From contig OY754972.1 of the NCBI GenBank assembly GCA_963576475.1, positions 16,668,506 to 16,732,505 on the forward strand: a DNA stretch of 64,000 nucleotides, written 5' to 3'. A program made the position numbers and the translations under genes. The notes under the pieces were generated by a model. That model searched no databases and was not told the origin of the DNA. It saw only the letters and a program-made list of their open reading frames with translations. Origin of the DNA: Molanna angustata (taxonomy: Eukaryota > Arthropoda > Insecta > Trichoptera > Molannidae). Positions 36,468-50,942 of this stretch are shown here, in pieces (within the stretch, counting starts at the first letter, position 1; each line of letters opens with the position of its first letter).

Positions 36468-38928
36468 TGTTCAAGCTCTTTACATTATAACATGAAATCA
36501 AATTACTGAACTTTTCCATATATAGAAATTTATCTAATTACATTATTATTCATACTAAATGTTACTATCAGGAATATAAATTTTCTTCCGATAGTATATT
36601 TTTATGATAAGATAGACAAACTTTTAATGCAGTATGGTGTAGAATGCTTATGTTGTATGAAATATTTTAAAAAAAGCAGATAAATTTTGTTCTAAAGAAC
36701 GCGAGAGCATTTTCCAAATTTTGACAGGTGATATCATATGAAGATTTTTTTTGTTATTTATGGAAAGCTAATCAGTTCTATGTTCAAGCTCTTTACATTA
36801 TAACATGAATTCAAATTACTGAACTTTTCCATACATAGAAATTTATCTAATTACATTTTTATTCATACTAAATGTTACTACCAGGAATATAAATTTTCTT
36901 CCGATAGTATATTTTTATGTTAAGATAGACAAACTATTAATGCAGTATAGTGAAGAATGCTTATGTTGTATGAAATATTTTAAAAAAAGCAGATAAATTT
37001 TGTTTTAAAGAACGCGAGAGCATTTTTCAAATTTTGACAGGTGATATCATATGAAGAATTTTTTTGTTATTTATGGAAAGCTAATCAGTTCTATGTTCAA
37101 GCTCTTTACATTATATCATGAAATCAAATTACTACACGTTTCCATACATAGAAATTTATCTAATTACATTTTTATTCATACTAAATGTTACTATCAGGAA
37201 TATAAATTTTCTTCCGATAGTATATTTTTATGTTAAGATAAACAAACTATTAATGCAGTATAGTGAAGAATGCTTATGTTGTATGAAATATTTTAAAAAA
37301 AGCAGATAAATTTTGTTTTAAAGAACGCGAGAGCATTTTCAAAATTTTGACACGTGATATTATATGAAGATTTTTTTTGTTATTTATGGAAAGCTAATCA
37401 GTTCTATGTTCAAGCTCTTTACATTATAACATGAAATCAAATTACTGAACTTTTCCATACATAGAAATTTATCTAATTACATTATTATTCATACTAAATG
37501 TTACTATCAGGAATATAAATTTTCTTCCGATAGTATATTTTTATGTTAAGATAGACAAACTATTAATGCAGTATAGTGAAGAATGCTTATGTTGTATGAA
37601 ATATTTTAAAAAAAGCAGATAAATTTTGTTTTAAAGAACGCGAGAGCATTTTTCAAATTTTGACAGGTGATATCATATGAAGAATTTTTTTGTTATTTAT
37701 GGAAAGCTAATCAGTTCTATGTTCAAGCTCTTTACATTATATCATGAAATCAAATTACTACACGTTTCCATACATAGAAATTTATCTAATTACATTTTTA
37801 TTCATACTAAATGTTACTATCAGGAATATAAATTTTCTTCCGATAGTATATTTTTATGTTAAGATAAACAAACTATTAATGCAGTTTAGTGAAGAATGCT
37901 TATGTTGTATGAAATATTTTAAAAAAAGCAGATAAATTTTGTTTTAAAGAACGCGAGAGCATTTTCAAAATTTTGACACGTGATATTATATGAAGATTTT
38001 TTTTGTTATTTATGGAAAGCTAATCAGTTCTATGTTCAAGCTCTTTACATTATAACATGAAATCAAATTACTGAACTTTTCCATACATAGAAATTTATCT
38101 AATTACATTATTATTCATACTAAATGTTACTATCAGGCATATAAATTTTCTTCCGATAGTATATTTTTATGATAAGATAGACAAACTTTTAATGCAGTAT
38201 GGTGTAGAATGCTTATGTTGTATGAAATATTTTAAAAAAAGCAGATAAATTTTGTTCTAAAGAACGCGAGAGCATTTTCCAAATTTTGACAGGTGATATC
38301 ATATGAAGATTTTTTTTGTTATTTATGGAAAGCTAATCAGTTCTATGTTCAAGCTCTTTACATTATAACATGAAATCAAATTACTGAACTTTTCCATACA
38401 TAGAAATTTATCTAATTACATTTTTATTCATATTAAATGTTACTACCAGGAATATAAATTTTCTTCCGATAGTATATTTTTATGTTAAGATAAACAAAAT
38501 ATTAATGCAGTATAGTGAAGAATGCTTATGTTGTATGAAATATTTTTAAAAATGCAGATAAATTTTGTTTTAAAGAACGCGAGAGCATTTTCAAAATTTT
38601 GACACGTGATATTATATGAAGATTTTTTTTGTTATTTATGGAAAGCTAATCAGTTCTATGTTCAAGCTCTTTACATTATAACATGAAATCAAATTACTGA
38701 ACTTTTCCATACATAGAAATTTATCTAATTACATTTTTATTCATACTAAATGTTACTATCAGGAATATAAATTTTCTTCCGATAGTATATTTTTATGTTA
38801 AGATAAACAAACTATTAATGCAGTATAGTGAAGAATGCTTATGTTGTATGAAATATTTTAAAAAAAGCAGATAAATTTTGTTTTAAAGAACGCGAGAGCA
38901 TTTTCAAAATTTTGACACGTGATATTAT
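36425..38928 (+). repeat. 8-monomer block, first copy
   Basis: An exact 2,504-bp (8 x 313) offset links this block to 38,929-41,432: GGAAAACTAATCAG, CATATATAG (36,517 and 39,021) and the monomers at 37,051 and 37,677 have partners at 39,555 and 40,181. Confidence 0.8.
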
Positions 38929-41432
38929 ATGAAGATTTTTTTTGTTATTTATGGAAAACTAATCAGTTCTATGTTCAAGCTCTTTACATTATAACATGAA
39001 ATCAAATTACTGAACTTTTCCATATATAGAAATTTATCTAATTACATTATTATTCATACTAAATGTTACTATCAGGAATATAAATTTTCTTCCGATAGTA
39101 TATTTTTATGATAAGATAGACAAACTTTTAATGCAGTATGGTGTAGAATGCTTATGTTGTATGAAATATTTTAAAAAAAGCAGATAAATTTTGTTCTAAA
39201 GAACGCGAGAGCATTTTCCAAATTTTGACAGGTGATATCATATGAAGATTTTTTTTGTTATTTATGGAAAGCTAATCAGTTCTATGTTCAAGCTCTTTAC
39301 ATTATAACATGAATTCAAATTACTGAACTTTTCCATACATAGAAATTTATCTAATTACATTTTTATTCATACTAAATGTTACTACCAGGAATATAAATTT
39401 TCTTCCGATAGTATATTTTTATGTTAAGATAGACAAACTATTAATGCAGTATAGTGAAGAATGCTTATGTTGTATGAAATATTTTAAAAAAAGCAGATAA
39501 ATTTTGTTTTAAAGAACGCGAGAGCATTTTTCAAATTTTGACAGGTGATATCATATGAAGAATTTTTTTGTTATTTATGGAAAGCTAATCAGTTCTATGT
39601 TCAAGCTCTTTACATTATATCATGAAATCAAATTACTACACGTTTCCATACATAGAAATTTATCTAATTACATTTTTATTCATACTAAATGTTACTATCA
39701 GGAATATAAATTTTCTTCCGATAGTATATTTTTATGTTAAGATAAACAAACTATTAATGCAGTATAGTGAAGAATGCTTATGTTGTATGAAATATTTTAA
39801 AAAAAGCAGATAAATTTTGTTTTAAAGAACGCGAGAGCATTTTCAAAATTTTGACACGTGATATTATATGAAGATTTTTTTTGTTATTTATGGAAAGCTA
39901 ATCAGTTCTATGTTCAAGCTCTTTACATTATAACATGAAATCAAATTACTGAACTTTTCCATACATAGAAATTTATCTAATTACATTATTATTCATACTA
40001 AATGTTACTATCAGGAATATAAATTTTCTTCCGATAGTATATTTTTATGTTAAGATAGACAAACTATTAATGCAGTATAGTGAAGAATGCTTATGTTGTA
40101 TGAAATATTTTAAAAAAAGCAGATAAATTTTGTTTTAAAGAACGCGAGAGCATTTTTCAAATTTTGACAGGTGATATCATATGAAGAATTTTTTTGTTAT
40201 TTATGGAAAGCTAATCAGTTCTATGTTCAAGCTCTTTACATTATATCATGAAATCAAATTACTACACGTTTCCATACATAGAAATTTATCTAATTACATT
40301 TTTATTCATACTAAATGTTACTATCAGGAATATAAATTTTCTTCCGATAGTATATTTTTATGTTAAGATAAACAAACTATTAATGCAGTTTAGTGAAGAA
40401 TGCTTATGTTGTATGAAATATTTTAAAAAAAGCAGATAAATTTTGTTTTAAAGAACGCGAGAGCATTTTCAAAATTTTGACACGTGATATTATATGAAGA
40501 TTTTTTTTGTTATTTATGGAAAGCTAATCAGTTCTATGTTCAAGCTCTTTACATTATAACATGAAATCAAATTACTGAACTTTTCCATACATAGAAATTT
40601 ATCTAATTACATTATTATTCATACTAAATGTTACTATCAGGCATATAAATTTTCTTCCGATAGTATATTTTTATGATAAGATAGACAAACTTTTAATGCA
40701 GTATGGTGTAGAATGCTTATGTTGTATGAAATATTTTAAAAAAAGCAGATAAATTTTGTTCTAAAGAACGCGAGAGCATTTTCCAAATTTTGACAGGTGA
40801 TATCATATGAAGATTTTTTTTGTTATTTATGGAAAGCTAATCAGTTCTATGTTCAAGCTCTTTACATTATAACATGAAATCAAATTACTGAACTTTTCCA
40901 TACATAGAAATTTATCTAATTACATTTTTATTCATATTAAATGTTACTACCAGGAATATAAATTTTCTTCCGATAGTATATTTTTATGTTAAGATAAACA
41001 AAATATTAATGCAGTATAGTGAAGAATGCTTATGTTGTATGAAATATTTTTAAAAATGCAGATAAATTTTGTTTTAAAGAACGCGAGAGCATTTTCAAAA
41101 TTTTGACACGTGATATTATATGAAGATTTTTTTTGTTATTTATGGAAAGCTAATCAGTTCTATGTTCAAGCTCTTTACATTAGAACATGAAATCAAATTA
41201 CTGAACTTTTCCATACATAGAAATTTATCTAATTACATTATTATTCATACTAAATGTTACTATCAGGAATATAAATTTTCTTCCGATAGTATATTTTTAT
41301 GTTAAGATAGACAAACTATTAATGCAGTATAGTGAAGAATGCTTATGTTGTATGAAATATTTTAAAAAAAGCAGATAAATTTTGTTTTAAAGAACGCGAG
41401 AGCATTTTTCAAATTTTGACAGGTGATATCAT
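38929..41432 (+). repeat. 8-monomer block, second copy
   Basis: Tandem copy of 36,425-38,928. It contains one private change at about 41,183 (ACATTAGAACATG in place of ACATTATAACATG). Confidence 0.75.
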
Positions 41433-42616
41433 ATGAAGAATTTTTTTGTTATTTATGGAAAGCTAATCAGTTCTATGTTCAAGCTCTTTACATTATATCA
41501 TGAAATCAAATTACTACACGTTTCCATACATAGAAATTTATCTAATTACATTTTTATTCATACTAAATGTTACTATCAGGAATATAAATTTTCTTCCGAT
41601 AGTATATTTTTATGTTAAGATAAACAAACTATTAATGCAGTTTAGTGAAGAATGCTTATGTTGTATGAAATATTTTTAAAAAAGCAGATAAATTTTGTTT
41701 TAAAGAACGCGAGAGCATTTTCAAAATTTTGACACGTGATATTATATGAAGATTTTTTTTGTTATTTATGGAAAGCTAATCAGTTCTATGTTCAAGCTCT
41801 TTACATTATAACATGAAATCAAATTACTGAACTTTTCCATACATAGAAATTCATCTAATTACATTATTATTCATACTAAATGTTACTATCAGGCATATAA
41901 ATTTTCTTCCGATAGTATATTTTTATGATAAGATAGACAAACTTTTAATGCAGTATGGTGTAGAATGCTTATGTTGTATGAAATATTTTAAAAAAAGCAG
42001 ATAAATTTTGTTCTAAAGAACGCGAGAGCATTTTCCAAATTTTGACAGGTGATATCATATGAAGATTTGTTTTGTTATTTATGGAAAGCTAATCAGTTCT
42101 ATGTTCAAGCTCTTTACATTATAACATGAAATCAAATTACTGAACTTTTCCATACATAGAAATTTATGTAATTACATTTTTATTCATATTAAATGTTACT
42201 ACCAGGAATATAAATTTTCTTCCGATAGTATATTTTTATGTTAAGATAAACAAAATATTAATGCAGTATAGTGAAGAATGCTTATGTTGTATGAAATATT
42301 TTTAAAAATGCAGATAAATTTTGTTTTAAAGAACGCGAGAGCATTTTCAAAATTTTGACACGTGATATTATATGAAGATTTTTTTTGTTATTTATGGAAA
42401 GCTAATCAGTTCTATGTTCAAGCTCTTTACATTATAACATGAAATCAAATTACTGAACTTTTCCATACATAGAAATTTATCTAATTACATTATTATTCAT
42501 ACTAAATGTTACTATCAGGAATATAAATTTTCTTCCGATAGTATATTTTTATGATAAGATAGACAAACTTTTAATGCAGTATGGTGTAGAATGCTTATGT
42601 TGTATGAAATATTTTA

Positions 42617-45600
42617 AAAAAAGCAGATAAATTTTGTTTTAAAGAACGCGAGAGCATTTTCAAAATTTTGACACGTGATATTATATGAAGATTTTTTTTG
42701 TTATTTATGGAAAGCTAATCAGTTCTATGTTCAAGCTCTTTACATTATAACATGAAATCAAATTACTGAACTTTTCCATACATAGAAATTTATCTAATTA
42801 CATTATTATTCATACTAAATGTTACTATCAGGAATATAAATTTTCTTCCGATAGTATATTTTTATGATAAGATAGACAAACTTTTAATGCAGTATGGTGT
42901 AGAATGCTTATGTTGTATGAAATATTTTAAAAAAAGCAGATAAATTTTGTTCTAAAGAACGCGAGAGCATTTTCCAAATTTTGACAGGTGATATCATATG
43001 AAGATTTTTTTTGTTATTTATGGAAAGCTAATCAGTTCTATGTTCAAGCTCTTTACATTATAACATGAATTCAAATTACTGAACTTTTCCATACATAGAA
43101 ATTTATCTAATTACATTTTTATTCATACTAAATGTTACTACCAGGAATATAAATTTTCTTCCGATAGTATATTTTTATGTTAAGATAGACAAACTATTAA
43201 TGCAGTATAGTGAAGAATGCTTATGTTGTATGAAATATTTTAAAAAAAGCAGATAAATTTTGTTTTAAAGAACGCGAGAGCATTTTTCAAATTTTGACAG
43301 GTGATATCATATGAAGAATTTTTTTGTTATTTATGGAAAGCTAATCAGTTCTATGTTCAAGCTCTTTACATTATATCATGAAATCAAATTACTACACGTT
43401 TCCATACATAGAAATTTATCTAATTACATTTTTATTCATACTAAATGTTACTATCAGGAATATAAATTTTCTTCCGATAGTATATTTTTATGTTAAGATA
43501 AACAAACTATTAATGCAGTATAGTGAAGAATGCTTATGTTGTATGAAATATTTTAAAAAAAGCAGATAAATTTTGTTTTAAAGAACGCGAGAGCCTTTTT
43601 TAAAAATTTTGACACGTGATATTATATGAAGATTTTTTTTGTTATTTATGGAAAGCTAATCAGTTCTATGTTCAAGCTCTTTACATTATAACATGAAATC
43701 AAATTACTGAACTTTTCCATACATAGAAATTTATCTAATTACATTATTATTCATACTAAATGTTACTATCAGGAATATAAATTTTCTTCCGATAGTATAT
43801 TTTTATGTTAAGATAGACAAACTATTAATGCAGTATAGTGAAGAATGCTTATGTTGTATGAAATATTTTAAAAAAAGCAGATAAATTTTGTTTTAAAGAA
43901 CGCGAGAGCATTTTTCAAATTTTGACAGGTGATATCATATGATGAATTTTTTTGTTATTTATGGAAAGCTAATCAGTTCTATGTTCAAGCTCTTTACATT
44001 ATATCATGAAATCAAATTACTACACGTTTCCATACATAGAAATTTATCTAATTACATTTTTATTCATACTAAATGTTACTATCAGGAATATAAATTTTCT
44101 TCCGATAGTATATTTTTATGTTAAGATAAACAAACTATTAATGCAGTTTAGTGAAGAATGCTTATGTTGTATGAAATATTTTAAAAAAAGCAGATAAATT
44201 TTGTTTTAAAGAACGCGAGAGCATTTTCAAAATTTTGACACGTGATATTATATGAAGATTTTTTTTGTTATTTATGGAAAGCTAATCAGTTCTATGTTCA
44301 AGCTCTTTACATTATAACATGAAATCAAATTACTGAACTTTTCCATACATAGAAATTTATCTAATTACATTATTATTCATACTAAATGTTACTATCAGGA
44401 ATATAAATTTTCTTCCGATAGTATATTTTTATGATAAGATAGACAAACTTTTAATGCAGTATGGTGTAGAATGCTTATGTTGTATGAAATATTTTAAAAA
44501 AAGCAGATAAATTTTGTTCTAAAGAACGCGAGAGCATTTTCCAAATTTTGACAGGTGATATCATATGAAGATTTTTTTTGTTATTTATGGAAAGCTAATC
44601 AGTTCTATGTTCAAGCTCTTTACATTATAACATGAAATCAAATTACTGAACTTTTCCATACATAGAAATTTATCTAATTACATTTTTATTCATATTAAAT
44701 GTTACTACCAGGAATATAAATTTTCTTCCGATAGTATATTTTTATGTTAAGATAAACAAAATATTAATGCAGTATAGTGAAGAATGCTTATGTTGTATGA
44801 AATATTTTTAAAAATGCAGATAAATTTTGTTTTAAAGAACGCGAGAGCATTTTCAAAATTTTGACACGTGATATTATATGAAGATTTTTTTTGTTATTTA
44901 TGGAAAGCTAATCAGTTCTATGTTCAAGCTCTTTACATTATAACATGAAATCAAATTACTGAACTTTTCCATACATAGAAATTTATCTAATTACATTATT
45001 ATTCATACTAAATGTTACTATCAGGAATATAAATTTTCTTCCGATAGTATATTTTTATGTTAAGATAAACAAACTATTAATGCAGTATAGTGAAGAATGC
45101 TTATGTTGTATGAAATATTTTAAAAAAAGCAGATAAATTTTGTTCTAAAGAACGCGAGAGCATTTTCCAAATTTTGACAGGTGATATCATATGAAGATTT
45201 TTTTTGTTATTTATGGAAAGCTAATCAGTTCTATGTTCAAGCTCTTTACATTATAACATGAAATCAAATTACTAAACGTTTCCATACATAGAAATTTATC
45301 TAATTACATTTTTATTCATACTAAATGTTACTATCAGGAATATAAATTTTCTTCCGATAGTATATTTTTATGTTAAGATAAACAAACTATTAATGCAGTT
45401 TAGTGAAGAATGCTTATGTTGTATGAAATATTTTAAAAAAAGCAGATAAATTTTGTTTTAAAGAACGCGAGAGCATTTTCAAAATTTTGACACGTGATAT
45501 TATATGAAGATTTTTTTTGTTATTTATGGAAAGCTAATCAGTTCTATGTTCAAGCTCTTTACATTATAACATGAAATCAAATTACTGAACTTTTCCATAC

Positions 45601-48600
45601 ATAGAAATTTATCTAATTACATTATTATTCATACTAAATGTTACTATCAGGAATATAAATTTTCTTCCGATAGTATATTTTTATGATAAGATAGACAAAC
45701 TTTTAATGCAGTATGGTGTAGAATGCTTATGTTGTATGAAATATTTAAAAAAAAGCAGATAAATTTTGTTCTAAAGAACGCGAGAGCATTTTCCAAATTT
45801 TGACAGGTGATATCATATGAAGATTTTTTTTGTTATTTATGGAAAGCTAATCAGTTCTATGTTCAAGCTCTTTACATTATAACATGAATTCAAATTACTG
45901 AACTTTTCCATACATAGAAATTTATCTAATTACATTTTTATTCATACTAAATGTTACTACCAGGAATATAAATTTTCTTCCGATAGTATATTTTTATGTT
46001 AAGATAGACAAACTATTAATGCAGTATAGTGAAGAATGCTTATGTTGTATGAAATATTTTAAAAAAAGCAGATAAATTTTGTTTTAAAGAACGCGAGAGC
46101 ATTTTTCAAATTTTGACAGGTGATATCATATGAAGAATTTTTTTGTTATTTATGGAAAGCTAATCAGTTCTATGTTCAAGCTCTTTACATTATATCATGA
46201 AATCAAATTACTACACGTTTCCATACATAGAAATTTATCTAATTACATTTTTATTCATACTAAATGTTACTATCAGGAATATAAATTTTCTTCCGATAGT
46301 ATATTTTTATGTTAAGATAAACAAACTATTAATGCAGTATAGTGAAGAATGCTTATGTTGTATGAAATATTTTAAAAAAAGCAGATAAATTTTGTTTTAA
46401 AGAACGCGAGAGCCTTTTTTAAAAATTTTGACACGTGATATTATATGAAGATTTTTTTTGTTATTTATGGAAAGCTAATCAGTTCTATGTTCAAGCTCTT
46501 TACATTATAACATGAAATCAAATTACTGAACTTTTCCATACATAGAAATTTATCTAATTACATTATTATTCATACTAAATGTTACTATCAGGAATATAAA
46601 TTTTCTTCCGATAGTATATTTTTATGTTAAGATAGACAAACTATTAATGCAGTATAGTGAAGAATGCTTATGTTGTATGAAATATTTTAAAAAAAGCAGA
46701 TAAATTTTGTTTTAAAGAACGCGAGAGCATTTTTCAAATTTTGACAGGTGATATCATATGAAGAATTTTTTTGTTATTTATGGAAAGCTAATCAGTTCTA
46801 TGTTCAAGCTCTTTACATTATATCATGAAATCAAATTACTACACGTTTCCATACATAGAAATTTATCTAATTACATTTTTATTCATACTAAATGTTACTA
46901 TCAGGAATATAAATTTTCTTCCGATAGTATATTTTTATGTTAAGATAAACAAACTATTAATGCAGTTTAGTGAAGAATGCTTATGTTGTATGAAATATTT
47001 TAAAAAAAGCAGATAAATTTTGTTTTAAAGAACGCGAGAGCATTTTCAAAATTTTGACACGTGATATTATATGAAGATTTTTTTTGTTATTTATGGAAAG
47101 CTAATCAGTTCTATGTTCAAGCTCTTTACATTATAACATGAAATCAAATTACTGAACTTTTCCATACATAGAAATTTATCTAATTACATTATTATTCATA
47201 CTAAATGTTACTATCAGGAATATAAATTTTCTTCCGATAGTATATTTTTATGATAAGATAGACAAACTTTTAATGCAGTATGGTGTAGAATGCTTATGTT
47301 GTATGAAATATTTTAAAAAAAGCAGATAAATTTTGTTCTAAAGAACGCGAGAGCATTTTCCAAATTTTGACAGGTGATATCATATGAAGATTTTTTTTGT
47401 TATTTATGGAAAGCTAATCAGTTCTATGTTCAAGCTCTTTACATTATAACATGAATTCAAATTACTGAACTTTTCCATACATAGAAATTTATCTAATTAC
47501 ATTTTTATTCATACTAAATGTTACTACCAGGAATATAAATTTTCTTCCGATAGTATATTTTTATGTTAAGATAGACAAACTATTAATGCAGTATAGTGAA
47601 GAATGCTTATGTTGTATGAAATATTTTAAAAAAAGCAGATAAATTTTGTTTTAAAGAACGCGAGAGCATTTTTCAAATTTTGACAGGTGATATCATATGA
47701 AGAATTTTTTTGTTATTTATGGAAAGCTAATCAGTTCTATGTTCAAGCTCTTTACATTATATCATGAAATCAAATTACTACACGTTTCCATACATAGAAA
47801 TTTATCTAATTACATTTTTATTCATACTAAATGTTACTATCAGGAATATAAATTTTCTTCCGATAGTATATTTTTATGTTAAGATAAACAAACTATTAAT
47901 GCAGTATAGTGAAGAATGCTTATGTTGTATGAAATATTTTAAAAAAAGCAGATAAATTTTGTTTTAAAGAACGCGAGAGCCTTTTTTAAAAATTTTGACA
48001 CGTGATATTATATGAAGATTTTTTTTGTTATTTATGGAAAGCTAATCAGTTCTATGTTCAAGCTCTTTACATTATAACATGAAATCAAATTACTGAACTT
48101 TTCCATACATAGAAATTTATCTAATTACATTATTATTCATACTAAATGTTACTATCAGGAATATAAATTTTCTTCCGATAGTATATTTTTATGTTAAGAT
48201 AGACAAACTATTAATGCAGTATAGTGAAGAATGCTTATGTTGTATGAAATATTTTAAAAAAAGCAGATAAATTTTGTTTTAAAGAACGCGAGAGCATTTT
48301 TCAAATTTTGACAGGTGATATCATATGAAGAATTTTTTTGTTATTTATGGAAAGCTAATCAGTTCTATGTTCAAGCTCTTTACATTATATCATGAAATCA
48401 AATTACTACACGTTTCCATACATAGAAATTTATCTAATTACATTTTTATTCATACTAAATGTTACTATCAGGAATATAAATTTTCTTCCGATAGTATATT
48501 TTTATGTTAAGATAAACAAACTATTAATGCAGTTTAGTGAAGAATGCTTATGTTGTATGAAATATTTTAAAAAAAGCAGATAAATTTTGTTTTAAAGAAC

Positions 48601-50942
48601 GCGAGAGCATTTTCAAAATTTTGACACGTGATATTATATGAAGATTTTTTTTGTTATTTATGGAAAGCTAATCAGTTCTATGTTCAAGCTCTTTACATTA
48701 TAACATGAAATCAAATTACTGAACTTTTCCATACATAGAAATTTATCTAATTACATTATTATTCATACTAAATGTTACTATCAGGAATATAAATTTTCTT
48801 CCGATAGTATATTTTTATGATAAGATAGACAAACTTTTAATGCAGTATGGTGTAGAATGCTTATGTTGTATGAAATATTTTAAAAAAAGCAGATAAATTT
48901 TGTTCTAAAGAACGCGAGAGCATTTTCCAAATTTTGACAGGTGATATCATATGAAGATTTTTTTTGTTATTTATGGAAAGCTAATCAGTTCTATGTTCAA
49001 GCTCTTTACATTATAACATGAAATCAAATTACTGAACTTTTCCATACATAGAAATTTATCTAATTACATTTTTATTCATATTAAATGTTACTACCAGGAA
49101 TATAAATTTTCTTCCGATAGTATATTTTTATGTTAAGATAAACAAAATATTAATGCAGTATAGTGAAGAATGCTTATGTTGTATGAAATATTTTTAAAAA
49201 TGCAGATAAATTTTGTTTTAAAGAACGCGAGAGCATTTTCAAAATTTTGACACGTGATATTATATGAAGATTTTTTTTGTTATTTATGGAAAGCTAATCA
49301 GTTCTATGTTCAAGCTCTTTACATTATAACATGAAATCAAATTACTGAACTTTTCCATACATAGAAATTTATCTAATTACATTATTATTCATACTAAATG
49401 TTACTATCAGGAATATAAATTTTCTTCCGATAGTATATTTTTATGTTAAGATAAACAAACTATTAATGCAGTATAGTGAAGAATGCTTATGTTGTATGAA
49501 ATATTTTAAAAAAAGCAGATAAATTTTGTTCTAAAGAACGCGAGAGCATTTTCCAAATTTTGACAGGTGATATCATATGAAGATTTTTTTTGTTATTTAT
49601 GGAAAGCTAATCAGTTCTATGTTCAAGCTCTTTACATTATAACATGAAATCAAATTACTGAACTTTTCCATACATAGAAATTTATCTAATTACATTATTA
49701 TTCATACTAAATGTTACTATCAGGAATATAAATTTTCTTCCGATAGTATATTTTTATGTTAAGATAGACAAACTATTAATGCAGTATAGTGAAGAATGCT
49801 TATGTTGTATGAAATATTTTAAAAAAAGCAGATAAATTTTGTTTTAAAGAACGCGAGAGCATTTTTCAAATTTTGACAGGTGATATCATATGAAGAATTT
49901 TTTTGTTATTTATGGAAAGCTAATCAGTTCTATGTTCAAGCTCTTTACATTATATCATGAAATCAAATTACTACACGTTTCCATACATAGAAATTTATCT
50001 AATTACATTTTTATTCATACTAAATGTTACTATCAGGAATATAAATTTTCTTCCGATAGTATATTTTTATGTTAAGATAAACAAACTATTAATGCAGTTT
50101 AGTGAAGAATGCTTATGTTGTATGAAATATTTTTAAAAAAGCAGATAAATTTTGTTTTAAAGAACGCGAGAGCATTTTCAAAATTTTGACACGTGATATT
50201 ATATGAAGATTTTTTTTGTTATTTATGGAAAGCTAATCAGTTCTATGTTCAAGCTCTTTACATTATATCATGAAATCAAATTACTACACGTTTCCATACA
50301 TAGAAATTTATCTAATTACATTTTTATTCATACTAAATGTTACTATCAGGAATATAAATTTTCTTCCGATAGTATATTTTTATGTTAAGATAAACAAACT
50401 ATTAATGCAGTTTAGTGAAGAATGCTTATGTTGTATGAAATATTTTTAAAAAAGCAGATAAATTTTGTTTTAAAGAACGCGAGAGCATTTTCAAAATTTT
50501 GACACGTGATATTATATGAAGATTTTTTTTGTTATTTATGGAAAGCTAATCAGTTCTATGTTCAAGCTCTTTACATTATAACATGAAATCAAATTACTGA
50601 ACTTTTCCATACATAGAAATTCATCTAATTACATTATTATTCATACTAAATGTTACTATCAGGCATATAAATTTTCTTCCGATAGTATATTTTTATGATA
50701 AGATAGACAAACTTTTAATGCAGTATGGTGTAGAATGCTTATGTTGTATGAAATATTTTAAAAAAAGCAGATAAATTTTGTTCTAAAGAACGCGAGAGCA
50801 TTTTCCAAATTTTGACAGGTGATATCATATGAAGATTTGTTTTGTTATTTATGGAAAGCTAATCAGTTCTATGTTCAAGCTCTTTACATTATAACATGAA
50901 ATCAAATTACTGAACTTTTCCATACATAGAAATTTATCTAAT
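42617..50942 (+). repeat. Long satellite segment, copy 2 of a distant duplication
   Basis: Partner of 22,890-31,215 at an offset of 19,727 bp (63 monomers plus the extra bases of the 315-bp variants). After about 50,942 the sequence follows the pattern of the 17-22 kb region instead (for example the GAAATAAAATTAC variant at 51,841), so the copy is mosaic. Confidence 0.8.
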
